NCBI RefSeq assembly: GCF_004684085.1
Contig: NZ_SRHZ01000050.1
Location: 1 to 55,997, forward strand
Source: Stenotrophomonas maltophilia
GTDB taxonomy: Bacteria; Pseudomonadota; Gammaproteobacteria; Xanthomonadales; Xanthomonadaceae
Length of the DNA: 55,997 bases
Direction of reading: 5' to 3'
This document shows positions 33,887-42,123 of the stretch, one piece after another. The position numbers and the translations under genes were made by a program. The notes beneath the pieces were generated by a model, which saw only the letters and a list, made by a program, of their open reading frames with translations, did no database searches and was not told the origin of the DNA. Positions within the stretch are counted from its first letter, which is position 1. Each line of letters opens with the position of its first letter.

Positions 33887-34285
33887 ATGAACATTGGACA
33901 ACTGGCCCGTCAGGCGGGCGTGCCCATCGATACGGTCCGCTATTACGAGCGACAGCTACTGCTGCCCACCGCTGCACGTTCGGCCGGCGGCTACCGCATC
34001 TTCGGTGAGCAGGACCTGCGCCGGCTGCGGTTCATCCGCCGGGCCAAATCACTGGGCTTCAGCCTGGAAGAGATTGGCGAGCTGCTCGCACTCAGTGACT
34101 GCCACCAGCAGGACATGGGCAGCGTCCGCGACACCGCACAGGCAAGGCTGCAGGACATCGCGCAGCGGATGGCCGAACTGCAGCGCATGCACAATGCGCT
34201 GTCACAGCTGGTCGATGCCTGCCCCGGGCACGGCACACTGGATCAATGCCCGATTCTGGCCGCGCTTACCGACGACACGGCATGA
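33887..34285 (+). CDS. MerR-family metal-responsive regulator (ZntR/CadR-like)
   Basis: 132 residues. The winged helix is at about 1-70 (MNIGQLARQAGVPIDTVRYY), the dimerisation helix at about 78-110, and the metal loop is ACPGHGTLDQCPIL with C112 and C121. C72 (LSDCHQQD) aligns with the Cys that divalent sensors such as ZntR have and CueR lacks, so Zn/Cd/Pb(II) sensing is favoured over Cu(I). Its own promoter has a MerR box. No metal efflux gene is adjacent: the divergent neighbour is the GlxA-type regulator and tRNA genes follow. The nearest transporter candidate is the CDF gene 9 kb away. Confidence 0.85.
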   Translation: MNIGQLARQAGVPIDTVRYYERQLLLPTAARSAGGYRIFGEQDLRRLRFIRRAKSLGFSLEEIGELLALSDCHQQDMGSVRDTAQARLQDIAQRMAELQRMHNALSQLVDACPGHGTLDQCPILAALTDDTA

Positions 34286-34341
34286 GCGCAGGCAAGCGAC
34301 ATCCACGTCGCAATCGACGTGAAGAAAAGTGCAACAAATGC

Positions 34342-34370
34342 TTGCCAACCCCCTGGGGCAAGGCTATTAT
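34342..34370 (+). promoter_or_regulatory. Promoter of the first tRNA pair
   Basis: TTGCCA (34342-34347), a 17-base spacer and TATTAT (34365-34370) lie 18 bases before the mature tRNA-Ala end. The sequence between the -10 box and the tRNA is rich in C, T and G, as expected for a stable-RNA promoter. Confidence 0.75.
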
Positions 34371-34388
34371 TTCGCTCCTCAGCGACGT

Positions 34389-34464
34389 GGGGCCATAGCT
34401 CAGCTGGGAGAGCGCCTGCATGGCATGCAGGAGGTCAGCGGTTCGATCCCGCTTGGCTCCACCA
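34389..34464 (+). tRNA. tRNA-Ala(GGC), copy 1
   Basis: 76 bases. Acceptor GGGGCCA/TGGCTCC, D arm GCTC...GAGC, anticodon stem CCTGC/GCAGG with loop ATGGCAT (anticodon GGC), T arm AGCGG TTCGATC CCGCT, encoded CCA. A small hairpin CTTTCGAC/GTCGAAAG follows in the spacer to tRNA-Glu. Confidence 0.96.
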
Positions 34465-34513
34465 CTTTCGACATTAGGCCGTCGAAAGTTCTACAACTTG
34501 AAGTTTTTCGTGC

Positions 34514-34589
34514 GTCCCCATCGTCTAGAGGCCTAGGACATCACCCTTTCACGGTGGCGACCGGGGTTCGAATCCCCGTGGGGACGCCA
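34514..34589 (+). tRNA. tRNA-Glu(TTC), copy 1
   Basis: 76 bases. Acceptor GTCCCCA/TGGGGAC, anticodon loop CTTTCAC (anticodon TTC), T arm CCGGG TTCGAAT CCCCG-type with TTCGAAT, encoded CCA. Co-transcribed with tRNA-Ala 49 bases upstream. Confidence 0.95.
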
Positions 34590-34607
34590 CTCATCACGAA
34601 CAACGAG

Positions 34608-34634
34608 GACCCGGCCGATAACCGGGTCTTTTTT
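34608..34634 (+). terminator. Intrinsic terminator after first tRNA pair
   Basis: GACCCGG-CCGATAA-CCGGGTC stem followed by TTTTTT, 18 bases after tRNA-Glu. It separates the two tRNA pairs into distinct transcription units. Confidence 0.88.
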
Positions 34635-34728
34635 GTTCACCGCCCACCGGCATTCAGGTTGTGGCGTTGCGGCTCCCCTGCCCTTGTGGCTGCGGTTGAT
34701 CCGGAACGAAGAAAGCTTAAAAAAAAGC

Positions 34729-34757
34729 TTCCACAAATGTGAACACGCAGGTATGAT
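34729..34757 (+). promoter_or_regulatory. Promoter of the second tRNA pair
   Basis: TTCCAC (34729-34734), a 17-base spacer and TATGAT (34752-34757) lie 17 bases before the second tRNA-Ala. The sequence differs from the first pair's promoter, so the two units have independent upstream regions. Confidence 0.65.
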
Positions 34758-34774
34758 GGGCGGCTCGGTAACAC

Positions 34775-34850
34775 GGGGCCATAGCTCAGCTGGGAGAGCG
34801 CCTGCATGGCATGCAGGAGGTCAGCGGTTCGATCCCGCTTGGCTCCACCA
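34775..34850 (+). tRNA. tRNA-Ala(GGC), copy 2
   Basis: Identical over all 76 bases to the first copy, 386 bases upstream. Confidence 0.96.
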
Positions 34851-34899
34851 CTTTCGACATTAGGCCGTCGAAAGTTCTACAACTTGAAGTTTTTCGTGC

Positions 34900-34975
34900 G
34901 TCCCCATCGTCTAGAGGCCTAGGACATCACCCTTTCACGGTGGCGACCGGGGTTCGAATCCCCGTGGGGACGCCA
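34900..34975 (+). tRNA. tRNA-Glu(TTC), copy 2
   Basis: Identical to the first tRNA-Glu. The 49-base spacer from tRNA-Ala is also identical. Confidence 0.95.
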
Positions 34976-34982
34976 ATTCTTG

Positions 34983-35009
34983 AAAACCCCGGCTTCGGCC
35001 GGGGTTTTT
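34983..35009 (+). terminator. Intrinsic terminator after second tRNA pair
   Basis: AAAACCCCGGC-TTCG-GCCGGGGTTTT, an 11-bp stem with a stable TTCG tetraloop and T-run, begins 7 bases after tRNA-Glu. Confidence 0.92.
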
Positions 35010-35037
35010 CTTTGCCTGTGATCTGCTGGCGGAACGC

Positions 35038-35095
35038 ATCCACGCATGGCGTGGATCTACCCGAAACCTGTAGTAGATCCACGCCATGCGTGGAT
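35038..35095. repeat. SMAG repeat pair, tail-to-tail
   Basis: An inverted SMAG (35038-35060) and a forward SMAG (35073-35095) have their GTAG tips facing each other across 12 bases. The pair sits between the tRNA terminator and the convergent GNAT gene. Confidence 0.9.
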
Positions 35096-35115
35096 GGCTT
35101 CACCCCGCTCACGCC

Positions 35116-35532
35116 TCAGAACCGGCGATACATCCCGATCGACGCCGGCGCTGTGGGCGCGAAGCCAAACTGCGCGTACAACCGGTGCGCTTCGCCATCA
35201 GCCAGCAGGCTGACATACGCCGATGGCGGCAGATTGGCCTGCATCCAGCCATCCAGGCGACGCATCACCTCCTTGCCCAGCCCCTGCCCCTGCAAGCGTG
35301 GCAACACGGCGATATCGCAGACCTGCAGGTGGCAGCCGCCATCACCGACAATGCGCCCCATCGCCACCAGTTCATTGCCCTGGTACGCACAGACACCGAA
35401 CACCGTATTGGGCAGCGCGCGTGCCGCCGCCTCCTGGCGCTTGGCACTGAGGCCCGCCAGCACGCGCAGCTGGCAGTAATCCTCGACCGTGGGCACGGCC
35501 TCGCGGAACTGGCAGGCGATGGAATCATTCAT
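35116..35532 (-). CDS. GNAT-family N-acetyltransferase
   Basis: 138-residue single-domain acetyltransferase. The acetyl-CoA loop is CDIAVLPRLQGQGLGKEVM (about 71-89, with the QGQGLG turn) and the C-terminal strand pair ends AHRLYAQFGFAPTAPASIGM, typical of small GNATs acting on amines or small molecules. Substrate unknown. It is transcribed alone, divergent from the SRAP-type gene with 77 bases between them. Confidence 0.85.
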   Translation of the reverse strand: MNDSIACQFREAVPTVEDYCQLRVLAGLSAKRQEAAARALPNTVFGVCAYQGNELVAMGRIVGDGGCHLQVCDIAVLPRLQGQGLGKEVMRRLDGWMQANLPPSAYVSLLADGEAHRLYAQFGFAPTAPASIGMYRRF

Positions 35533-35609
35533 TCAGTATCTCCCTTTAGGTCGGGCTATCCTGCCGCATCCGCGTCGCAGCTGCTGCGACCCATGCCGGC
35601 AGAACATCC

Positions 35610-36566
35610 ATGTGCTACTCCGCTCTGATCCGCGCCGACTACGCCAAGCTCGTGCGCGAGTTCGGCGCCATCCTGTCGCTGGAGGAATTCGCGGAGCTGT
35701 ACGCGCACGATCCCGGCAAGAAGCGACCCAAGACCCCCAAGGCCATGGACGACGGCTTTGCTGGCGCGCGCACCGAACAGGGCCGCGACATCGTGGCGAA
35801 GATCCAGCAATGGCACGCACAGGAGCGCCAGGAACTGGAAGCAGATCTGGCCCGTCAACGCGAGCGGCGTGATATCGCCAACGCTACGCTGGCCAACCGC
35901 CCTACCCAGAAAGCACGCAACGACCTGCGTGTGGCCGGCAACCGCATCGAGCGTGCGCAGGCACGGCTCGAAGACCTGCATCGGGTGCAGCTGCTGCCGC
36001 GCGACAACCGCATTTTCCCTGGCACCTACGCGCCGGTGATGGTCAGTGAGAACGGCCAGCGGGTGATCAAGCCGATGCGCTACCAGTGCCGACTGCCGGA
36101 CGAGCCGGCGCGCAACGACGTGCTCTACCCCGGTACCTACAATGCGCGGCGCGACAGCCTGGAAGGCTATTGGCGCGGCGCGTTCGGACTACGCCACGGC
36201 GTGGTGGTGGTGCAGGCGTTCTATGAGCACGTGCCACGCCACGCCATCGCCGGGCGCGCGCCCGGCGCAGATGAAAAGGAACAGGACGTGGTACTGGAAT
36301 TCCGGCCCGATCCGCCGCGCGACCTGCTGCTGGCGTGCCTATGGGCGGAATGGGAGGGACCGGAAGGTCGCCTGCTGTCGTTCGCCACGATCACCGATGC
36401 CCCGCCTGGCGACGTTGCCGCCGCTGGCCATGACCGCGGCGTCGTTCCCATCCGCAAGGAACATCTTGATGCCTGGCTCAATCCCGATCCGGACGATCTG
36501 GCGCGGCAGTACCGCATCCTCGATGACCGCGAGGAGATTCGTTTCCTATACGAGGAGGTCGCCTGA
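35610..36566 (+). CDS. SRAP/HMCES-family protein (YedK-like) with coiled-coil insertion
   Basis: 318 residues. SRAP proteins crosslink to abasic sites in single-stranded DNA through Cys2 and shield them. All key residues appear: C2 (MCYSA), N178 in YNARRDSLE, E206 in FYEHV and H274 in GHDRGVVPI, followed by HLDAWLNPD. It differs from the about 220-residue norm by an inserted charged helix (about 55-125, QERQELEADLARQRERR) and a FPGTYAPVMV strand set before the Asn motif. The start is ATG 35610, since Cys must be residue 2 after Met removal. No LexA box is seen upstream. Annotated relatives are often called SOS response-associated peptidases, though the DNA-crosslink role is better supported. 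Confidence 0.85.
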   Translation: MCYSALIRADYAKLVREFGAILSLEEFAELYAHDPGKKRPKTPKAMDDGFAGARTEQGRDIVAKIQQWHAQERQELEADLARQRERRDIANATLANRPTQKARNDLRVAGNRIERAQARLEDLHRVQLLPRDNRIFPGTYAPVMVSENGQRVIKPMRYQCRLPDEPARNDVLYPGTYNARRDSLEGYWRGAFGLRHGVVVVQAFYEHVPRHAIAGRAPGADEKEQDVVLEFRPDPPRDLLLACLWAEWEGPEGRLLSFATITDAPPGDVAAAGHDRGVVPIRKEHLDAWLNPDPDDLARQYRILDDREEIRFLYEEVA

Positions 36567-36576
36567 GCGGCGGGGC

Positions 36577-36957
36577 TCAGACCTTCGCGCTGGAACGACC
36601 CACGGCGCGGGCCAGCGCCTGGCTCAGATCTGCCGACAGGTACGGCTTGACCAGCAATACACCGGCCAGCATCGACTCCGGCAACTGCTCGGCCAGCATC
36701 CCCGTGGCCAACACGAACGGCACGCCACGCGCCGACAGTGCCGCCGCAACCGGCTCACTGGTTTCATTGCGGGCAAGGCGATAGTCCAGCAGGGCCACGT
36801 CCGGCGCCGATTCTTCCAGCAGGCGCAGGGCTTCGGCCACGCTCGCCGCCAGCCCGACCACGAATGCGCCGGCATGCACCAGCTGCATCTGCAGCAGGGC
36901 CGCACTCATCTCGTCGTTCTCGACCACCAGCACCCTCAGGTCCTGCAACACTGTCAT
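36577..36957 (-). CDS. Single-domain response regulator (CheY-like)
   Basis: 126 residues, receiver domain only. Phospho-acceptor D58 (VALLDYRL), acidic pocket VVENDE (about 11-16), conserved T85 (LATG) and K104 (LLVKPY). With no output domain it must act by protein contact or in a phosphorelay. The adjacent genes are not kinases; its end faces the SRAP-type gene end 10 bases away. Partner unknown. Confidence 0.85.
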   Translation of the reverse strand: MTVLQDLRVLVVENDEMSAALLQMQLVHAGAFVVGLAASVAEALRLLEESAPDVALLDYRLARNETSEPVAAALSARGVPFVLATGMLAEQLPESMLAGVLLVKPYLSADLSQALARAVGRSSAKV

Positions 36958-37089
36958 TGGCTACCGCTCCTGGAGGCATACATGCCGGCGCAGTATAGCC
37001 ATCATGGGGTCGGAGCCGACAGGAAACGCCCTGATCGCCTCTCCCCCTATGAAAGCCCTGCCGACCTCGGTTACACTCGCACGCTGCCT

Positions 37090-37175
37090 GCCGGTGTGGC
37101 GGAATGGTATACGCAGCTGACTCAAAATCAGCCGGGGGTGACCCCATGAAGGTTCGAGTCCTTTCACCGGCACCA
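37090..37175 (+). tRNA. tRNA-Leu(CAA)
   Basis: 86 bases, class II with a long variable arm (GGGGGTGACCCC). Acceptor GCCGGTG/CACCGGC, anticodon loop CTCAAAA (anticodon CAA), T loop TTCGAGT, encoded CCA. A -10-like TACACT (37072-37077) lies 12 bases upstream. Confidence 0.96.
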
Positions 37176-37182
37176 CTGCATC

Positions 37183-37210
37183 AAAGGCCAGGTCCCCGAC
37201 CTGGCCTTTT
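37183..37210 (+). terminator. Intrinsic terminator of tRNA-Leu
   Basis: AAAGGCCAGGTC-CCC-GACCTGGCCTTT, a 12-bp stem ending in a T-run, 7 bases after the tRNA. Confidence 0.9.
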
Positions 37211-37245
37211 GCATTTTCCGGGTCGGGGCGTTGAAACTGGCGACG

Positions 37246-37788
37246 ATGCCAACGCCCGCCCTGCCCACGCTCCCCGATACCCTGCCCGCACGACTGCGCC
37301 CGCTGCGCACGGATGACGCTGCCGCCTGGTCCCGCTATCTCTCGCTGCCAGGCGTGACCGAGCACACCAGCTGGGGCGACGTTTCCGAAATGGCACTGCG
37401 ACAACAGATCGCCGGCTACCTGCCCACCGCAACGTGTCTGCGCTGGGCGCTGGTGGACGCCGACGACCGGCTGATCGGCACCGTTGGCCTGAACGGAATC
37501 GACGTGCCGCACGGCCGCGGTGAACTCGCCTATGACCTCGATCCGCGCTGGCAGGGACAGGGACTGGCCACGCATGCGGCACGCGCAGTGCTCGAATGGG
37601 GCCATTCCACACACGCGCTGGTGCGTATCCAGGCAACCGTTCTGGACAGCAACGCCCGCTCGATCGCTGTGCTTGAACGTCTCGGCATGCAGCGCGAAGG
37701 GCTGCTGCGCGCCTACCGGCGGGTGCGGGGGCGGCCCCGCGACTTCTGGATGTATGCCCAGGTCGAGGATCCCGCGTCACCCCGCTGA
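37246..37788 (+). CDS. GNAT-family acetyltransferase (RimJ/RimL-like)
   Basis: 180 residues. Opening LRPLRTDDAAAWSRYLSLPG, then IGTVGLNGIDVPHGRGELAY, acetyl-CoA loop DPRWQGQGLATHAARAV and the C-terminal LDSNARSIAVLERLGMQREG (shown in part) follow the ribosomal-protein/aminoglycoside acetyltransferase pattern of the RimJ/RimL group. The substrate could be a protein N-terminus or a small molecule. The ATG at 37246 is preferred to an in-frame TTG 15 bases upstream. It stands alone after the tRNA-Leu terminator. Confidence 0.85.
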   Translation: MPTPALPTLPDTLPARLRPLRTDDAAAWSRYLSLPGVTEHTSWGDVSEMALRQQIAGYLPTATCLRWALVDADDRLIGTVGLNGIDVPHGRGELAYDLDPRWQGQGLATHAARAVLEWGHSTHALVRIQATVLDSNARSIAVLERLGMQREGLLRAYRRVRGRPRDFWMYAQVEDPASPR

Positions 37789-37903
37789 AACACAACTGCA
37801 CCTGCAGACACGGCTGGAAATAGACGCAGTGCACACTTTTCTTGCAAGCCGCACGTGCTTCTGCCTATCGTGATCCCAGCCGGAGCTGGGGGCGGGGGAA
37901 TGC

Positions 37904-39343
37904 ATGACGTTGCGTGCGGCACTGTTTTTTCTGGTCACGCACGCGCTCGTCATTGCCCTTGTCGGCCCGCAGGACCCGGTCGGCTCCTATCTGATGCTGA
38001 TCGCAGCTCCGTTGCTGGCCGCACTGGCCTGCGTGCGACGCGCCCGCAACAGCCAGGCCGCCTGCAAGTGGCGGCTGCTCGGTTTCGCCGTCAGCCTGTT
38101 CTCGCTGGCCCTGCTGGCCCTGCTGTACCGCAATGTGGCAGGCCTCGATCCTGCGCAGATGAGCGTGACTTCGCTGATCCTGTACGTGTTCTACCGGATC
38201 CCCCTGACCTACGTGGCGGCCAGCCCGGGCGGCGGCAACCGCTACATCCGCGCGGTGGACCTGCTGATCATCGCGTTGCTGTGGCTGTTGTACTACGGGC
38301 ATACGCGGGCGATGGCGCACTTCAACACCGCGTTGTGGACGCAGTGCCTGAACACGATGAGCAACGTGCAGAACAGCCTGGTGTTCTGCTTCGCGCTGAT
38401 CCGCTTCCTGGCCGAGGACAATCCCGACCGGCGCGATTTCTTCCGGACACTTGCGATCTACGCGCTGGGCTACTTCCTGCTGGCGTTCTACATCAATACC
38501 TGCCAGCCACAGCTGCCTGACGGCAACTGGGGGGACCTGTTGATCAGCGGGCTGTTCGTGCTGCTGGCCGTCATGGCGGGAAGCAAGCGCCGCTATCCGG
38601 CAGTGGAGGTATCGCGAAGCCTGCGCCGCATCGTCGACGCCGGCGTGCCGCTGATGCTGCCCTTGCTGCTGATGATGGTGGCGCTGCTGGTCGCGCGCCT
38701 GCAGCCCACCCTGGCCACAGTGGGCTTCATCGGTGCCATGCTCAGCTATGCCCTGCGCAGCGTGCTGACCCAGGTCGAGATCCAGCGCCAGCGTGACGAA
38801 CTGGAAGCGCTGGCCCGGCGCGATCCGTTGACCGGACTGGGCAACCGGCGCAACTTCGACGAATCACTGGGCAGCGCCCATCGCCGTGCACGCCGCCAGG
38901 GCCTGGGCCTGGCGGTACTGATGATCGACATCGACCATTTCAAGCGGCTCAACGACACCTACGGCCACCCGGAAGGAGACCGCCGGCTGCGCGCGGTGGC
39001 CGAGATCCTGGATGGCTGCCTGCAACGCGGCGACGATCTGCTGGCCCGCTACGGCGGCGAGGAGTTCATCGCTGCCCTGCCCTCGCCCGATATCACCCAT
39101 GCCCTGAGTCTGGGCGAGCGGCTGCGCGCGGCGGTCGAAACCGCGGGTCTACCGGCGGCAGACGCCATCGTCACCATCAGCATTGGCGTTGCCTGGCAGG
39201 CCGCCAGCCAGGACGCCGATCCGCGCGGCCTGGTCGACCGAGCCGACCAGGCCCTGTACCGGGCCAAACACGCCGGGCGCAACTGCGTGCACGGCGATCC
39301 GGCCACCACGGACGGGAAAGAGCGGCCTGGCCGGGGCGCCTAG
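37904..39343 (+). CDS. Membrane diguanylate cyclase (GGDEF)
   Basis: 479 residues, makes cyclic di-GMP. The N-terminal about 285 residues hold roughly seven to eight membrane helices (about 5-22, 28-43, 57-76, 90-107, 119-132, 182-198, 210-226, 246-282), a membrane sensor of unknown ligand. The GGDEF domain covers about 305-455 with an intact GGEEF site (384-388) and an RxxD inhibitory site (R375-D378) five residues ahead, so it should be active and product-inhibited. [10 protein letters not shown] opens the domain. Its stop overlaps the end of the convergent chemoreceptor gene by 4 bases. Confidence 0.9.
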   Translation: MTLRAALFFLVTHALVIALVGPQDPVGSYLMLIAAPLLAALACVRRARNSQAACKWRLLGFAVSLFSLALLALLYRNVAGLDPAQMSVTSLILYVFYRIPLTYVAASPGGGNRYIRAVDLLIIALLWLLYYGHTRAMAHFNTALWTQCLNTMSNVQNSLVFCFALIRFLAEDNPDRRDFFRTLAIYALGYFLLAFYINTCQPQLPDGNWGDLLISGLFVLLAVMAGSKRRYPAVEVSRSLRRIVDAGVPLMLPLLLMMVALLVARLQPTLATVGFIGAMLSYALRSVLTQVEIQRQRDELEALARRDPLTGLGNRRNFDESLGSAHRRARRQGLGLAVLMIDIDHFKRLNDTYGHPEGDRRLRAVAEILDGCLQRGDDLLARYGGEEFIAALPSPDITHALSLGERLRAAVETAGLPAADAIVTISIGVAWQAASQDADPRGLVDRADQALYRAKHAGRNCVHGDPATTDGKERPGRGA

Positions 39344-41166
39344 ACCGCGCGCAGCACCGCTGCCCCGTAGTGATGACCGGCCCCACCCTGCACGCGGAAA
39401 CTGGCCACGGTCTGCAGCAACTGCGCCGACTGCTCTTCCATGCTGCGCGCCGCTGCCGACGCCTCCTCCACCAGCGCTGCGTTCTGCTGGGTGCCCTGGT
39501 CAATCAGGTCGACCGCATGGTTCATCTGCTGGATGTCGTCGCTCTGCTGCTGCGAGGCCGTGCTGATCTCGGTCATCAGATCACTGACCCGGCGCACGTT
39601 GGTCACGATTTCATCCATGGTGCGGCCCGCACTCTCAACCTGCGCCGTGCCGGCCCCCACATTGGCAACCGACTCGTCGATCAGATGCTTGATCTCCTTG
39701 GCGGCGCTGGCCGAACGCTGCGACAGCTCGCGGATCTCGGTAGCAACCACGGCGAATCCACGGCCATGCTCGCCCGCCCGCGCAGCCTCCACCGCAGCAT
39801 TCAACGCGAGGATGTTGGTCTGGAAGGCGATGCCGTCGATCACCCCGATGATGTCGACGATGCGCCGCGAAGACGCATTGATCACCGCCATGGTCTCGAC
39901 CACTTCGTGCACCACGCTGCCGCCCTTTGCCGCGACATCGGCAGCACCACCGGCGAGCTGGCTGGCCTGCCGTGCATTGGTGGCGGTGCGCTGCACGGTC
40001 TCTGCCAGACCCTTCATCGACACTGCCGTTTCTTCCAGCGAGGCCGCCTGCTGCTCGGTGCGCTGCGAGAGGTCGCTGTTGCCCTGCGCGATCTCGGTCG
40101 CGCCCACCGCGATGGTGTCAGCGGCGAACTTGATCTGGCCGATGATGGTCGCCATCGCCTCCACCAGCGAATTCACGCCCTCGCACAGCTCGGCGATCGG
40201 GCCACGCTTGTCGGCCGTGGCCACGCGCTGGGTCAGATCGCCGCCCTTGGCCGCCGCCACCACTTCACGGGTCTGCGCCACCGCCCGCTGCATGGCCTGG
40301 TTTTCATGTACCTGCGCGGTGATGTCGGTAGCGTATTTGACGACCTTGAACGGCTTCCCGTTGAGGTCAAGGATGGGGTTGTAGGAGGCCTGAATCCAGA
40401 CCTCGCGCCCGCCCTTGCCCAGGCGCCGATACTGCCCGGCATCGTACTCGCCGCGCCCGAGCTTCTGCCAGAACTGCCGATACTCTTCACTGCCGCGGTG
40501 GTCCGGCTCGACGAACAACGCGTGATGCTGTCCACGTACCTCGTCCAGGCTGTAACCGGTGGTGGCGAGGAAATTGTCGTTGGCCGAGAGGATGCGGCCA
40601 TCCATGCTGAACTCGATCACCGCCTGCGACTTGCCGATCGCTGCCAGCTGCCCGGCCGAGTCCGCCGCCTGCAGCTTCTGCGCGGTGATATCGGTGGCGA
40701 ACTTGACCACTTTGTACGGCCGACCCTGGCTGTCCAGCACCGGGTTGTACGACGCCTGGATCCAGATCTCGTGCTGGTCCTTGCCGAAGCGCCGGTACTG
40801 CCCGGCGTCATACTCGCCACGCCCCAGCCGCGCCCAGAAGTCGCGGTACTCGGTGCTGCGGGCATGCTCTGGATCGACGAACAATGAATGATGCTTGCCC
40901 TGGATCTCTTCCAGCCGGTACCCCATTGCCTGCAGGAAGTTGTCGTTGGCCTGCAGGATGGTGCCGTCGAGCGCGAACTCGATGACCGCCTGCACGCGGT
41001 GCAGCGCTGCGACCTGCGCCTCAAGCTCGGCGCGGTCGTTGGCCGCCGGTTCGGCACCGGTGCGGTACTGGGGAGCAAGCGCACCCAACAGCGCGCGCCA
41101 CGGCGACCAACGGGTATGCAGCTCGGCCGGCGCCTGCGCGCCCGCCGTGAAGCCTGGAATGAGCAT
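39340..41166 (-). CDS. Soluble PAS-PAS methyl-accepting chemotaxis protein
   Basis: 608 residues with no membrane helix, so a cytoplasmic receptor. Two PAS domains (about 60-165 and 182-287) are near-copies of each other: both contain [20 protein letters not shown] and KVVK(F/Y)ATDITAQ, the heme/flavin-Aer-like PAS pattern. A HAMP-like linker near 300-345 and the MCP signalling domain (about 350-590) with the tip [20 protein letters not shown] follow. There is no C-terminal NWETF pentapeptide. It may sense redox state or an internal ligand, and it is convergent with a diguanylate cyclase. No che genes are adjacent. Confidence 0.9.
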   Translation of the reverse strand: MLIPGFTAGAQAPAELHTRWSPWRALLGALAPQYRTGAEPAANDRAELEAQVAALHRVQAVIEFALDGTILQANDNFLQAMGYRLEEIQGKHHSLFVDPEHARSTEYRDFWARLGRGEYDAGQYRRFGKDQHEIWIQASYNPVLDSQGRPYKVVKFATDITAQKLQAADSAGQLAAIGKSQAVIEFSMDGRILSANDNFLATTGYSLDEVRGQHHALFVEPDHRGSEEYRQFWQKLGRGEYDAGQYRRLGKGGREVWIQASYNPILDLNGKPFKVVKYATDITAQVHENQAMQRAVAQTREVVAAAKGGDLTQRVATADKRGPIAELCEGVNSLVEAMATIIGQIKFAADTIAVGATEIAQGNSDLSQRTEQQAASLEETAVSMKGLAETVQRTATNARQASQLAGGAADVAAKGGSVVHEVVETMAVINASSRRIVDIIGVIDGIAFQTNILALNAAVEAARAGEHGRGFAVVATEIRELSQRSASAAKEIKHLIDESVANVGAGTAQVESAGRTMDEIVTNVRRVSDLMTEISTASQQQSDDIQQMNHAVDLIDQGTQQNAALVEEASAAARSMEEQSAQLLQTVASFRVQGGAGHHYGAAVLRAV

Positions 41167-41423
41167 TGTCTGATCCTCGGTGTCCGGTAAGCGGTTGCGA
41201 TCCGACGGGCGGGATGCCCGGCGGCAACATCAGTTGCCTGGGACTACAGGTGCCGGCAGGCACCCCTCGAGCGGCTGGCAAGAACGTCTGGTGCGGGCGC
41301 GATCAGCATCGGAGATGCAGCGGAACACACGGCGCGGGCTGCCCCATCGGGGACAGCCCGGGGTCCTGCAGCGGCTGACTGGAGCGGGATCCAGAGGGGA
41401 TATCGGCGATGGGGGCGGCGGCT
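41167..41423. other. Intergenic leader region of the chemoreceptor gene
   Basis: 257 bases without a recognised gene. It contains a hairpin GGGCTGCCCC-ATC-GGGGACAGCCC (41336-41359, one bulge) that could end the minus-strand GNAT transcript arriving from 41424 or form a leader structure for the chemoreceptor. Confidence 0.45.
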
Positions 41424-41969
41424 TTAACCAGATTCCGCGACGCCCGTCGCAACTCCACGCTTTGCAGCCGGAATGCGGTAGACGATCGCCGAGTACTTCA
41501 CCCCCTGCTCACGCGCTACTGGCCGTCCACCGAGGCATTCCGCCAGGCGCCGGCTGGAGCGGTTCTGCTCAGCCACCGGGTAGCGGAACGCGGCGCATCG
41601 CAGACGCTCGGAGGCCGATAGCCACACCGCTGCCACTGCTTCGCGGCCATAGCCGTGCCCATGCATCGCCTCCGCGATCCAGATGCCCAGCTCGGGTTCG
41701 GCATCCGTGGTGCGATGCAGGCCGGCCAGACCAAGGAAGTCGCCGTTGTCGTGCCGCCGGATGACGAAGGTGATATCCGTACCATCGGCAATGGTTGGCA
41801 ACCATGCCTGCCAGACGGCGGCAAATGCCTCCTTCGATGGCGGCGGCTCGAAGGCCATGTACCGGGTCAGCCCTGGGGTGATTGCTGCAAATACCTCCTC
41901 TGCATCGGCGGCCGCGAACGGTCGAAGGCGCAGCCGTGGGCTGTCGATGGTCCAGCTGTCGGATGTCAT
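41424..41969 (-). CDS. GNAT-family acetyltransferase
   Basis: 181 residues, RimJ/RimL-type: TIDSPRLRLRPFAAADAEEV at the start, FLGLAGLHRTTDAEPELGIW, acetyl-CoA loop IAEAMHGHGYGREAVAAV and YPVAEQNRSSRRLAECLGG (in part). Likely acts on a small molecule or protein amine. The start is placed at ATG 41969, with AGGA 4 bases ahead; ATGs 3 and 15 codons upstream are possible. Convergent with nothing nearby and divergent from the DUF5694-like gene (154 bases between starts). Confidence 0.8.
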   Translation of the reverse strand: MTSDSWTIDSPRLRLRPFAAADAEEVFAAITPGLTRYMAFEPPPSKEAFAAVWQAWLPTIADGTDITFVIRRHDNGDFLGLAGLHRTTDAEPELGIWIAEAMHGHGYGREAVAAVWLSASERLRCAAFRYPVAEQNRSSRRLAECLGGRPVAREQGVKYSAIVYRIPAAKRGVATGVAESG

Positions 41970-42123
41970 GTCCTGCATCGCCCTGGTCAGGGGGTACAGC
42001 CTCGCCCGGAACACCGATGCAACTCAAGGCGAAAGGGTTTACATGACCAACGGGAGGTTCCCCGACACGAAGGATTGGCGAGCATGCAGCGACCCGCAGG
42101 ACGTTCATTGACACGGAGATCGC

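Noticed and set aside
35533..35609. LexA box upstream of the SRAP-type gene
   Set aside because: No TTAG-N6-TACT or similar palindrome was seen, so SOS control of this gene is not claimed.
39370..40887. Long plus-strand open frame opposite the chemoreceptor
   Set aside because: Shadow of the conserved PAS and MCP coding sequence; no ribosome-binding site or family match.
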